Assembly: GCA_017449215.1 (NCBI GenBank)
Contig: JAFSJY010000087.1
Location: 53,253 to 117,252, forward strand
DNA: 64,000 bases
Origin: Acholeplasmatales bacterium
Lineage (GTDB): Bacteria > Bacillota_I > Bacilli_A > Acholeplasmatales > Anaeroplasmataceae
Direction of reading: 5' to 3'
Position 1 is the first letter of the stretch; the number at the start of each line of letters is the position of its first letter. Of this stretch, positions 9,583 through 19,300 are shown one piece after another. The notes under the pieces are model-generated. The model made no database searches and was not told the origin of the DNA. It worked only from the letters and a program-made list of their open reading frames with translations. The translations under genes and the position numbers were made by a program.

Positions 9583-10920
9583 CTAAAGTATAGCAATTCC
9601 TAAGGCAACGCCTGCTAAGATTACTATTAATCCTGCAAAAACACAAATTGTTATATTCTTGCTTCTACTATTTTTAAATAACTTTTTTTCCTTTAAAGCA
9701 TATTGCTCATTTGGAATTGTTGAATTAATATCAATTCCTAATTTATCCTTAAGAGGAACAACTACCTCTTTTTTAACTGGAGCTTGCTCAATCTTAATTT
9801 CTTGAGGCTTAGGCTCTTCCTTAATTGGTTCCTTCTTTAGTTCTTCAAGAACAGCCTTTGTTTCACCTGGCTTTAATGGTCTTTCAATTTCAACCGCAGG
9901 TAATTCCTCTACTTTCTCTTCAACAGGCTCTTCAACAATTTCAACAGGATTATTTATTAAATCAAGCATTTTGTTGAATTCCTCTGAATCTGCCTCCTCA
10001 CCCTGATAATGGATAATCTTTTTAGCATCACCATTACCAAATGGAGTAATAGCACTTAAATCAATTGTGAATTCAAGTGGCTTATAAATAGATTCATCAT
10101 AAACAATTTGAGATACTGTTGAATAAGGTATTTCACATTGTTCTAGAATATAGAATAAATAAGTAACTAAATCATCCTTACTCATTGCTGGCTGCATTGG
10201 AATACCCTCACGCTTAGCGTAAATAGATAAACCATTAATAGACATTTCATCTAATACCTCATCAGCCTCTTCTGTAAGTCTTCCTTGTTGGCTTAGATAA
10301 TATTTAATAAATCCAACATACTCATCCTTTTGTAATCTTTCAGGAACTGTAATACCATACTTTTCACCAATTAAAATAATTTCTTGGTTAGTAGCTGTAA
10401 ACATTAGATCCTTCTTTAAATCCTCAATTAAGGAACCATCAAATGTACCAGGCTGCTCAAGACATGCCGCACTTACATAGCCACAATATTCCTCAAAGCC
10501 CTTAATTTTAGTTTTCTTTAAATTCTTTAAATAAGTAATTTCACCATCATTTATATCTAAAGCCTCATAGTTATCTACTATAAGCTTCATTAAATTAAAT
10601 CTATATTGTGAAAAATCCTCAGATGTAGGGTTTAAAGCTAAGAATAAATTTTCTAATTGAGTTTCTGTAAAGCTTGAATAATGCTGTAATCTTACAAAAT
10701 AATCCTTTGTTAAGGAATTAGAATGTAAAAATTTAATTTTATTATTTAATACAGAAATTAATGCGAAGCAATTCATCATTCTTGGCAGCATGATGCCACG
10801 GCTATTAAAGAATCCATAAATTTGCTCACCAGATAGCTCTGATAATTTCTTTATAAACATATCATATTTAATTGCTTTTCCATACACCATTATTTGGTTT
10901 TTTTCATAATTAATGTTCAT
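9583..10920 (-). CDS. Unrecognised tail-anchored protein upstream of mutS
   Basis: I do not recognise this 445-residue protein. The N-terminal two thirds are helical and soluble. They contain at least three short stretches that look like SAP- or Rho-N-type helical modules: LSELSGEQIYGFFNSRGI, IILIGEKYGITVPERLQKDE and LSIYAKREGIPMQPAMSKDD. This resemblance is by eye only. A low-complexity linker rich in E, K, V and P follows (about residues 330-400). The protein ends with a single hydrophobic segment at the C-terminus (about 425-445), so it is probably tail-anchored with the soluble part in the cytoplasm. AGGGGTG precedes the ATG. It lies 12 bases upstream of mutS and is divergent from the DJ-1 gene, so it probably heads the mismatch-repair operon. 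Confidence 0.7.
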   Translation of the reverse strand: MNINYEKNQIMVYGKAIKYDMFIKKLSELSGEQIYGFFNSRGIMLPRMMNCFALISVLNNKIKFLHSNSLTKDYFVRLQHYSSFTETQLENLFLALNPTSEDFSQYRFNLMKLIVDNYEALDINDGEITYLKNLKKTKIKGFEEYCGYVSAACLEQPGTFDGSLIEDLKKDLMFTATNQEIILIGEKYGITVPERLQKDEYVGFIKYYLSQQGRLTEEADEVLDEMSINGLSIYAKREGIPMQPAMSKDDLVTYLFYILEQCEIPYSTVSQIVYDESIYKPLEFTIDLSAITPFGNGDAKKIIHYQGEEADSEEFNKMLDLINNPVEIVEEPVEEKVEELPAVEIERPLKPGETKAVLEELKKEPIKEEPKPQEIKIEQAPVKKEVVVPLKDKLGIDINSTIPNEQYALKEKKLFKNSRSKNITICVFAGLIVILAGVALGIAIL

Positions 10921-11034
10921 AAAAACACCCCTAAAAAAATCATTTTAATTATACAATATTTTTGACCAGTTATAAATAATAATTTATAAATAAAATTTTA
11001 TATTGTATAATAGAGCCAAGGATGTGATTTTTAT

Positions 11035-11571
11035 ATGAAATATTTAGCTTTAATTTTTGAAGGATTTGAGGATGAGGAGGCAATGGCTCCATTTGCTCTA
11101 TTAAGAAGAGCTGGTGCGGATTTAACTGTTGCGAGTACCAATACCCAAGTTACAGGCTCTTATGGCTTTACATTATCAAATATAGCTTTAATCCAAAATC
11201 TAAACATTGATAATTATGATGTATTAATTATTCCAGGTGGAGCACATTGGAAATTCCTATATCAATCTGAAATGGTACATAATATTATTTTAGATTTTGC
11301 TAAAAAGAATAAATACATTTGTGGTATTTGTGCCGCTCCTACTCTATTTGGTAGACTTGGTCTATTAGTTAATAAGAAATATACATGCTTTACTTCTATG
11401 AATGCTGATTTTAAGGGTATTTATACAGATCAAGGTGTTACAGTAGATGGAAAGCTAATTACAGCTAAATCAGTTGCCTATTCTTTAGAATTTGCTTATG
11501 CAATTATTAGAGAAACTATGGGTCAGGCTGTATTAGATAAGGTTTGGGAAAGAATTTATCATGAAAAATAA
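11035..11571 (+). CDS. DJ-1/PfpI-family protein
   Basis: The 178-residue protein has the DJ-1/ThiJ/PfpI fold signatures: an early acidic residue in FEGFEDEEA, the PGGAH turn at about 67-71, and the nucleophile elbow CGICAAP with the reactive cysteine at about residue 99. Family members act as deglycase-like or chaperone-like stress proteins, and the substrate cannot be read from sequence. A TATAAT -10 lies at 11006-11011 and AAGGATG precedes the ATG. It is one of the few plus-strand genes in the window and overlaps the start of yidD by 11 bases. Confidence 0.9.
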   Translation: MKYLALIFEGFEDEEAMAPFALLRRAGADLTVASTNTQVTGSYGFTLSNIALIQNLNIDNYDVLIIPGGAHWKFLYQSEMVHNIILDFAKKNKYICGICAAPTLFGRLGLLVNKKYTCFTSMNADFKGIYTDQGVTVDGKLITAKSVAYSLEFAYAIIRETMGQAVLDKVWERIYHEK

Positions 11572-11836
11572 ATTGGCAGTTAAGCTAATTAAGGGTTATC
11601 AAAAGGGCTATTCTGCTAATACTCCACCTAAATGCAAATATTTTCCAACCTGTTCAAATTATGCTTTAGAATGCTACCAAAAATATAATTTCTTTAAAGC
11701 AACATTTTTAACAACTTGGAGATTATTAAGATGTAATCCGTTTTCTAAGGGTGGATATGATCCAGTACCTAAAACTAAAAAAGAAAAATTCCTAGAAATT
11801 GAGGAATATAATAAAATTCAAAAGGACAACGACTAG
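11561..11836 (+). CDS. yidD: YidD membrane-protein insertion efficiency factor
   Basis: YidD assists YidC/Oxa1-dependent insertion of membrane proteins. The 91-residue product has the family core: LIKGYQKGYS at the N-terminus, then CKYFPTCSNYALE with the conserved cysteines, then RLLRCNPFSKGGYDPVP. The ATG lies inside the last codons of the DJ-1 gene, so translation is probably coupled. Its last codons form one arm of a terminator shared with surE on the other strand. Confidence 0.95.
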   Translation: MKNKLAVKLIKGYQKGYSANTPPKCKYFPTCSNYALECYQKYNFFKATFLTTWRLLRCNPFSKGGYDPVPKTKKEKFLEIEEYNKIQKDND

Positions 11837-11846
11837 CGTTGTCCTT
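11820..11846. terminator. Bidirectional terminator shared by convergent yidD and surE
   Basis: A perfect inverted repeat (11-base arms AAAGGACAACG / CGTTGTCCTTT, loop ACTAG) lies over the ends of both genes. The A-run on one side and T-run on the other let it work in both directions. The CTAG in the loop supplies the stop codons of both genes (yidD TAG at 11834-11836, surE stop at 11833-11835). Confidence 0.9.
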
Positions 11847-12558
11847 TTAATACTTTATAAGCGTCATAATCTGTTGAATCTATTGTTATAGGAACAATAG
11901 TTGTATATCCCATATCATGTAAATATACATCAGTATCTGGATTAGTATCCTTAATAAGCTCATGAGATTCTTCTATTATTAAATCATTCTCATTTTTAAA
12001 TTTTGTTATAAAGATTTTAGTGCCACCCTTTGCTATAACAAAATCTTTAGATTTATCATATGTTTTCTTTGGAAAATTAATATTTAAGAAATATTTACTA
12101 GAATATAGCTTCTCATTAAATATTTTATCTAATAAAATATCTATTTCAGCCTCTGCCACCTTAAAGAATTCTCTACCTGTAGATATTGCTATACCAGGTA
12201 CACCATTAATTACAGCCTCACGTGCTCCTGCACATGTTCCACTATAATGAACATCAGTACCTAAATTTAAGCCTGAATTAATACCTGAAAATACTATATC
12301 GAAGCCTAGATCTAAATACTTTAATCCCATTCTTACACAATCAGATGGAGTACCAGATGTAATATAGGTAGGCACTTCTAATCCAATATCTATTTTCTTT
12401 AATGTTACTGGTGTATGAATATTCATGGCATGTGAAATAGTGCTTCTATTTCCATCTGGTGCGATAACTACTACATCACCAAATCTTTTAAGCTTATTAG
12501 CTAAAAGCTTAATACCATATGCTAAATATCCATCATCATTTGTTACTAATATTTTCAT
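11833..12558 (-). CDS. surE: 5'/3'-nucleotidase SurE
   Basis: SurE removes phosphate from nucleoside monophosphates and is linked to stress survival. The 241-residue protein has the metal-binding DDG near its start (Asp 8 and 9), then APDGNRSTISHAMN with the conserved Ser and Asn. SGTPSDCVRMGL, SGINSGLNLGTDVHYSGTCAGAREA and the C-terminal NINFP segment follow as expected. GGTGAT precedes the ATG. It is convergent with yidD and shares its terminator; comEC lies 28 bases upstream. Confidence 0.95.
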   Translation of the reverse strand: MKILVTNDDGYLAYGIKLLANKLKRFGDVVVIAPDGNRSTISHAMNIHTPVTLKKIDIGLEVPTYITSGTPSDCVRMGLKYLDLGFDIVFSGINSGLNLGTDVHYSGTCAGAREAVINGVPGIAISTGREFFKVAEAEIDILLDKIFNEKLYSSKYFLNINFPKKTYDKSKDFVIAKGGTKIFITKFKNENDLIIEESHELIKDTNPDTDVYLHDMGYTTIVPITIDSTDYDAYKVLKGQR

Positions 12559-12586
12559 AATATCACCAATAACAATGATAACATAA

Positions 12587-14704
12587 TTATCTATATGTTG
12601 ATATATTATATTTATCCTTAGATATTCTTATATTTATATTTCCGCTATTTTTAGTCATATATACATTAGAATATCTATTTAATCTATCTACTATTTCCTT
12701 ATTAGGTAATCCATAATCATTATATTCACCAACAGATATAATGCTAATATCAGGCTTAACTAAATTAATAAATTCTAAGGATGATGATGTATTAGAACCA
12801 TGATGAGCTACCTTTAATATATTTGAAGCTAATTCATTTTTATATTTATTAATACAATCATTTTCTTCCCTTTCTGTCATATCTCCAGTAAATAAAAATG
12901 ATGTATTATTTATATTAATCTTCATTACTATACTATTTGAATTAGGATCATCATATTTATTAATTGGAGCTAATACTTTTATATTAAAATCATTATTAAT
13001 AACATAATCATCATTTATTCCAATTGTCTTTACATTTATATTCTCTAATAATTCATTAAATTTATCATCATAGATTGGATATAATAATCTTTTAACATTA
13101 AAATGCTCTATTATCTTTTTATAATCCCCAATATGATCAGAATCTGAATGAGTTAATACTAAATAATCTATTGTATATAATCCAGTTGTTTTTAAATATG
13201 AATAAGAATTATAAGCGTCTATTACCATTACACCATCTCCATGTGGTAGCTCTATTAGGGCAGAATCACCCTGTCCACAATCTATAAATGTAACATTAGA
13301 AAATGGATTAATAAATCTAAAATATAAAATAAATATTAAATATCCTGACATCATAGATATTGATATTATTTTATATTTCTTCCTTACGAATGTAAAAATG
13401 ATAAAAATAAATATTAAATAATATCCTAATATCATATAGATATTAAATGATTGAATATTTATTATTAATAATATGTTTTTTAGATTTGTTACATAAATAT
13501 TTAATCCAATAAATATATATTTTAATCCATAATCTAAAATTGGTAATAAGAAATCTAAATATGATAATGGTAATAATATAAATGATATTAGACTAGATAA
13601 AATAGGTGATAATAAAATAGATATTATAGATATAGAATTAGATATATTTATTACAAATGGAAATGTTGAAAAGAATATTAAAATATACATCTTATATTGC
13701 TTCAATAATAATGATTTAGATTTACCAATTATTTCAGTTCTATATATTAAGATAAAGCTTACAATAAATGATAATATAAAGCCTGTATTATAAATACAAT
13801 ATGGCCTAAATATTATCATAATTAAAGCTGATATTGATAATATATCAAGCTTAGTATATGAAACATGACCTTTTCTATTTAGCTTATTTAATACTAAAAA
13901 TAAAAATGCTCTTAAGGCTGATATAGGAAATCCTATAAATAGAATATAAATGCCTATTACAATAAGTGGTATTTTATCATCATAATATTTAAAGGCTTTA
14001 AATAATATAAATGATAAAAATTTAAATATTAATAATATATGTAGACCTGATATAGCTAATATATGAGATATTCCTAATATAGAATATGATTCCTTTACAT
14101 CATTTTCTAAATTATTATTTCCAAATACTACTGCGGATACATAATTATATGATTCATTACTTAAATTATTCTTTAAATATTTAGAATAATAATATTTAGG
14201 GGCATAGATTGAAAATCCATGCCTTATAAATTCCTTATTACTTATTCTTGCCTGATATGTTACATTCTTTCCTAATAAATAATATTCATTATCAAAATCA
14301 TTTAAATATGATTTTTTATTTTCTGTAATAGATAAATTACATTTAATTCTATCACCAGGAACACATTCATGATTATAATCATAAATTAAGAATTTATTTA
14401 TTCCTACATAGGCATAATATGAATTCTCATTTTTAATATCTACTACATATATTTCATATGTATCCTTTTCTTTAAAAATATTCTTATTTATTTTAATTAT
14501 AGATATTCTAAATACTACTATTAAAATAACTACTAATGTAGGTAATAATAAATGCTTATTCTTAAATAAGAAAATAAAATATAAGGCTAATATTATAAAG
14601 AACCAATAATATTTAAATGAAATCATTAATATGATTATAGCTATTAGAATAAAATGAATTTCATTACAGAATGGCTTTTTCCTTAATTGCGCTAATAACC
14701 TCAT
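12587..14704 (-). CDS. comEC: ComEC/Rec2 DNA uptake channel
   Basis: ComEC forms the channel that carries single-stranded transforming DNA across the membrane. The 705-residue protein has a short N-terminal membrane region, the extracellular OB-like part, a multi-pass competence domain (about residues 170-460) and a C-terminal metallo-beta-lactamase-like domain. That last domain shows DCGQGDSALIELP, LTHSDSDHIGD and VAHHGSNTSSS, the metal ligands of the nuclease-like unit. The ATG at 14704 follows AGGAG by eight bases, although it lies 41 bases inside comEA. An open, full-length comEC with comEA suggests natural transformation was at least recently possible. Pilus and comF/comG genes are not in the window. 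Confidence 0.93.
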   Translation of the reverse strand: MRLLAQLRKKPFCNEIHFILIAIIILMISFKYYWFFIILALYFIFLFKNKHLLLPTLVVILIVVFRISIIKINKNIFKEKDTYEIYVVDIKNENSYYAYVGINKFLIYDYNHECVPGDRIKCNLSITENKKSYLNDFDNEYYLLGKNVTYQARISNKEFIRHGFSIYAPKYYYSKYLKNNLSNESYNYVSAVVFGNNNLENDVKESYSILGISHILAISGLHILLIFKFLSFILFKAFKYYDDKIPLIVIGIYILFIGFPISALRAFLFLVLNKLNRKGHVSYTKLDILSISALIMIIFRPYCIYNTGFILSFIVSFILIYRTEIIGKSKSLLLKQYKMYILIFFSTFPFVINISNSISIISILLSPILSSLISFILLPLSYLDFLLPILDYGLKYIFIGLNIYVTNLKNILLIINIQSFNIYMILGYYLIFIFIIFTFVRKKYKIISISMMSGYLIFILYFRFINPFSNVTFIDCGQGDSALIELPHGDGVMVIDAYNSYSYLKTTGLYTIDYLVLTHSDSDHIGDYKKIIEHFNVKRLLYPIYDDKFNELLENINVKTIGINDDYVINNDFNIKVLAPINKYDDPNSNSIVMKININNTSFLFTGDMTEREENDCINKYKNELASNILKVAHHGSNTSSSLEFINLVKPDISIISVGEYNDYGLPNKEIVDRLNRYSNVYMTKNSGNINIRISKDKYNISTYR

Positions 14705-15212
14705 CTGATACTCCTAGCAAATCCTTTAATTCTGTAAAGCTTTCTATTTTCTTCTTTTCTCTATATTCTATAATCGCATCAGCTCTTTTAGTACCTATTC
14801 CAAATAGCTTTGTTAAATCATCCTTTGGTGATTCATTAATATTTATTAAATTACTATTATCTATTTCCTCTACTATTTCATTATTTATATCAGATGAATA
14901 AATAATTATAATAGAATCCTCATAATATCTTTTTGTTAATTCCTTATCAATAATACTATATTGATTTAGATATGGTTTTATTTTAGATATTATATAACCA
15001 TATGAATATCCATATGGTATTTCTAAATTAACCTTATCTACATTTAATTCTCCCTTAATTATTATTGATAAATAATCATTTCTTTCCTCCTTTTCTACTA
15101 TTTCATCATCCTTCTTATTATCACATGATGAAATAATCATTGGTAGAAATCCTAAAAACACTGTAAGACCTATAATAGCACTAATAATTATTATTTCCTT
15201 TTTCTTATACAT
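14664..15212 (-). CDS. comEA: ComEA-like DNA receptor with helix-hairpin-helix
   Basis: ComEA binds incoming double-stranded DNA at the outer face of the membrane. The 182-residue protein starts with one membrane anchor (about residues 7-30), followed by an SLBB-like region (IIIKGELNVDKVNLEIPYG). A helix-hairpin-helix domain closes it at about 120-180 (ININESPKDDLTKLFGIGTKRADAI). The 3' end overlaps comEC by 41 bases, consistent with coupled translation. A cysteine sits just after the membrane segment, but there is no clear lipobox. Confidence 0.9.
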   Translation of the reverse strand: MYKKKEIIIISAIIGLTVFLGFLPMIISSCDNKKDDEIVEKEERNDYLSIIIKGELNVDKVNLEIPYGYSYGYIISKIKPYLNQYSIIDKELTKRYYEDSIIIIYSSDINNEIVEEIDNSNLININESPKDDLTKLFGIGTKRADAIIEYREKKKIESFTELKDLLGVSDEVISAIKEKAIL

Positions 15213-15280
15213 ATTCTATTCCTCCATATATAGTAATATGAGGCACTATGTATAAAAAAATTGAAAAATATTTTTAAAAA

Positions 15281-15307
15281 AATAAAAACATAGCAAAATT
15301 GCTATGT
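15281..15307 (-). terminator. Intrinsic terminator of the MarR/YfcE pair
   Basis: A near-perfect palindrome (ACATAGCA-AAAT-TGCTATGT, 15288-15307) ends in a T-run on the minus strand, two bases beyond the phosphoesterase stop codon. Confidence 0.85.
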
Positions 15308-15309
15308 CA

Positions 15310-15837
15310 TTAAATCTTCATTTCAAATATTATATTTTTATTTAAATCTAATACCTTAATTTTTTCTTCATCCATTACAGCAAAGCTTCTTGGGAAGCCT
15401 CCCTTAGGAATTGTTATAGATCCTGGATTTAGATAAATTATATTATCCTTCTTTTCTAATACCGGAATATGAGTATGACCTGACATTATCATATTAGCAT
15501 CACCCTTATATAAATCTAGATGATGTCCATGTTCTAGATGGATATCATAATTATTAAATTTAAAATCATAATTATCTAAAATTTTAAATGCTAATACCAT
15601 TTGGTCTACCTCTGCCTCGCAGTTTCCCTTAACACAAATGATTTCATCCTTAATCTTATTCAATATTTCAATACAACCCTTTGGATAATAATTTTCTGGT
15701 AAATCATTTCTAGGTCCATGGTATAAAACGTCTCCTAGGCATAAAATTTTGTCGTATTTTCCGTTTTTATATTCATCATAGATAAATTCACATGAATTAG
15801 ATGAACCATGAATATCTGACACAATTAGATATTTCAT
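15310..15837 (-). CDS. YfcE/MJ0936-type metallophosphoesterase
   Basis: The 175-residue protein is a compact calcineurin-like phosphodiesterase. The metal-site motifs appear in order: SDIHG at residues 8-12, LGDVLYHGPRND, KGNCE, HGHH and SGHTHIP. YfcE-type enzymes hydrolyse artificial phosphodiesters, and the natural substrate is uncertain. The ATG shares one base with the MarR stop (TAATG at 15837), so both come from one mRNA. Confidence 0.92.
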   Translation of the reverse strand: MKYLIVSDIHGSSNSCEFIYDEYKNGKYDKILCLGDVLYHGPRNDLPENYYPKGCIEILNKIKDEIICVKGNCEAEVDQMVLAFKILDNYDFKFNNYDIHLEHGHHLDLYKGDANMIMSGHTHIPVLEKKDNIIYLNPGSITIPKGGFPRSFAVMDEEKIKVLDLNKNIIFEMKI

Positions 15838-16283
15838 TATTTAGTTACCTCCAATAATTTTAATAAGCTATTGTAGATATTTTCAAATTCTTCCTTTGTT
15901 AATGAATCAAACATTGGATATGTATAATCTGATACATCTATAGCTATTTCATTAGCGATATTTAATGTTTTATCTGTTAGCTTAACATTAAATACTCTAT
16001 TATCATCCTTATTTTGTTCCTTAATTAAAAAATCCTTTTCAATTAATCTATTAATTAATGGTGATATTGTATTAGTAGATTTTTTTAATCTTTTACAAAT
16101 ATCTGTAACTCTTGTATTATCAGGATTATGATAAATATCCATAATAATTACAGCCTGAAGTGATGATAATCCATATGGCTCACATAGATTATCTCTTATA
16201 TTAGAAAATCTAGTTGTTAATTCCTTTAGCATATCAATTATTTCTATTCTTTTTTGAGCTTGATTAGAATCATTCATTGCCAT
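15837..16283 (-). CDS. MarR-family transcriptional regulator
   Basis: The product (148 residues from the chosen start) is a winged-helix regulator. The recognition region RVTDICKRLKKSTNTISPLINRLIEKDFL and the wing KDDNRVFNVKLTDK are typical of MarR dimers that respond to small ligands. An in-frame TTG at 16301 has no ribosome site. The ATG at 16283 follows a G-rich site (GGGGG) about nine bases away and is preferred. It is coupled to the YfcE-type gene. The regulated target is not clear; self-regulation is usual for the family. Confidence 0.9.
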   Translation of the reverse strand: MAMNDSNQAQKRIEIIDMLKELTTRFSNIRDNLCEPYGLSSLQAVIIMDIYHNPDNTRVTDICKRLKKSTNTISPLINRLIEKDFLIKEQNKDDNRVFNVKLTDKTLNIANEIAIDVSDYTYPMFDSLTKEEFENIYNSLLKLLEVTK

Positions 16284-16335
16284 ATTTGTATTCCCCCACA
16301 AAAAATATTATATCGAAATGTGACATATATTGCAA

Positions 16336-16370
16336 TAAAAAAGAAAGGTCCAAGCAAAAGCTTGAACCTT
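16336..16370 (-). terminator. Intrinsic terminator of nifJ
   Basis: Arms AAGGT-CAAGC / GCTTG-ACCTT with a TTTT loop (16345-16370) are followed on the minus strand by a long T-run. It lies 10 bases after the nifJ stop. Confidence 0.88.
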
Positions 16371-16380
16371 AGTTTTTTAA

Positions 16381-19300
16381 TTACTTGTTAGGGAACTCCA
16401 TATCACGTAATCTGCAGTAATTTGCATAACGCTTTTGAGCATCCTTTAAGTTGAATTCATATAATTCTTGAGCCTTTTCAGGGTTAACCTTAACTAATTG
16501 AGCATAACGACCTTCGTTCATTAAGAAGTCATTGTACTTAGACCAATCTGGTTCCTTAGAATCCATAGTGAATGGGTTCTTACCTTCCTTAGCAAGATCA
16601 GGATTATATCTGAATGTTGGCCAGTATCCACACTCTGTAGCCTTCTTAGCTTCCATTTGAGACATGAATAAGCCCTTCTTGATGTTGTGAGCGATACATG
16701 GAGCATAGCAGATTACTAATGATGGTCCATCATAAGCTTCTGCCTCTTGCATAGCCTTTACAACTTGATTTTGGTTATAACCATGTGAACATGTAGCAAC
16801 ATATACATGACCATATGCCATAGCAATTGAAGCTAAATCCTTCTTTGCAGTTGGCTTACCAGCAGCAGCGAACTTAGCGATAGCACCGATACGGCTTGAC
16901 TTAGAAGCTTGTCCACCTGTGTTAGAGTAAACTTCTGTATCTACTACTAAGATATTGATATCTTGGTTATTAGCGATAACATGGTCTAATCCACCGTAGC
17001 CGATATCGTAAGCCCAACCATCACCACCGATGATCCAGTTAGATACCTTAATTAAGTAATCCTTTAAGCTTAAGATATCCTTTGCCCATTGAGCATTGTT
17101 ACCTTCTAATGCAGCAACGATCTTTGGAGCTAATTCCTTAGTTTTAGCGCCGCTCTTTCTATTTAACATCCACTCTTCACATAATGACTTTAATTCAGCA
17201 GACATCTTGTCAGCATTTAATGCCATAATTGTTTGAAGACGGTCTCTCATTGTTTCAACAGCAATTCTCATACCGAAGCCGAATTCAGCATTGTCCTCGA
17301 ATAATGAGTTAGCCCAAGCTGGTCCTCTACCTTCAGCATTTGTTGTATATGGAGAAGATGGGAATGAACCAGAATAAATTGATGTACATCCTGTTGCGTT
17401 AGCAATCATCATTCTGTCACCAAATAATTGAGATGCAGCCTTAACATATGGAGTTTCACCACATCCACCACAAGCACCAGAGAACTCAAATAATGGTTGC
17501 TTGAATTGTAAGTTATTAGCAGTAATTGCCTTACCGTTAATAGCAACGTCACCCTTGTAAGTTACGTTGTCTAAGAAGTATTGAGCGATAACTTCTTCCT
17601 TAGCTGCTCTAGACTTAGCCATAGAATGAGCAACAAGTGGTTGCTTTTCCTTGTTTTCAGCGTTCTTGTTGTTAACAGGACAAACTGTTAAACATACACC
17701 ACAACCTGTACAGTCAAGTGTAGAAATAGCTAAATGATATTTATATCCCTTATATTGAGGAAGATCCTTAAATTGTGTTCCTTCAGGAGCATTCTTTACT
17801 TCATTCTCATCACATAAGAATGGACGGATACAAGCATGAGGACATACGAATGAACATGAGTTACATCCGATACAGTTCTCAGATACCCATAGAGGTACTG
17901 CAGTTGCAACACCACGCTTCTCATACTTAGCTGTACCAGCTGGCATTGAAGCATCCTTGTTGTACTTAGCGAATACTGATAATGGTAATGTATCACCCTT
18001 GATTGAGTTGATAACATCAGCGATGTCACGAACGAATGCAGGACGAGACATATCAACTGGCTTAACATCGTCAGTTAAGTTAGCCCATTCAGGCTTAACA
18101 GGAACTTCAACAGGCATTGAACCACCTAAGTCGATAGCTAAATGGTTTTGATCAACAACATCTTGACCCTTCTTAGCATATGTCTTAGTAGCGAAATCCT
18201 TCATGTGTTGCTTAGCTTCTTCATAATCCATAATATTTTGGTTTAACTTGAAGAATGCAGATTGAATAATAGTGTTAACACCTAAACCAGCACGGAAACC
18301 AGCTTGCTTAGCACCTTCATAAGCATTGATGATATATAACTTAGCCTTCTTTTGAGCTAATAATCTCTTATACTTATTAGGTAATCTATTTTCAATGTTA
18401 GCAGCATCAACAGCAGTATTTAATAAGAAAGTACCGCCATCTCTTAAACCATCAATCATATCGAACTTGTCAAGATATGCATCTGTTGTACAAGCTACGA
18501 AGTGAGGTTGATTTACTAAATATGTAGATCTGATTGGCTTTTGTGAGAAACGTAAATGTAATCTTGTTGAACCACCAGACTTCTTTGAGTCATATGCAGC
18601 ATAAGATTGTGCATATAATGTAGTGTAGTCACCAACAATCTTAGAAATGTTCTTACAAGCACCAACGATACCATCTCCACCTAAACCGAAGAATAATAAT
18701 TCTGTAGTTGATGGATCAGCAACGTCGATCTTTTCAGTTACAGGTAATGATGTACCCTTAATATCATCTTCAATACCTAATACGAAATGATCCTTTGGAT
18801 TTGCCTTTCTTAATTCAGCAAATACAGCATTGATCATATCTGGAGTTGTATCCTTTGAAGATAAACCATAACGACCACCAACAATCTTTGGAGCCTTTGC
18901 GTTTCCAGAGAATGCAGCGATTACGTCTAATGCAAGTGGCTCATAAATAGCACCTTGCTCAATTGTTCTATCTAATACAGCAATCTTTCTAACAGTTGAA
19001 GGTAAAGCTGCTAAGAACTTCTTAACAACGAATGGACGGTATAAGTGAACCTCTAATACACCGACCTTTTCACCCTTAGCTCTTAAATAGTCAACTACTT
19101 CTTCAATACATTGGTTAACTGAACCCATAGCAACGATTACTCTAGTTGCATTTGGATCACCATAGTATTGATATGGAGCATAATGTCTACCTGTAGCCTT
19201 AGAGATAGCATTCATATACTTCTCAACTACTGGATAAACACCTGCATAATATTGATTTTGAAGCTCTCTAGTTTGGAAATAAACGTCGTCATTCTGAGCT

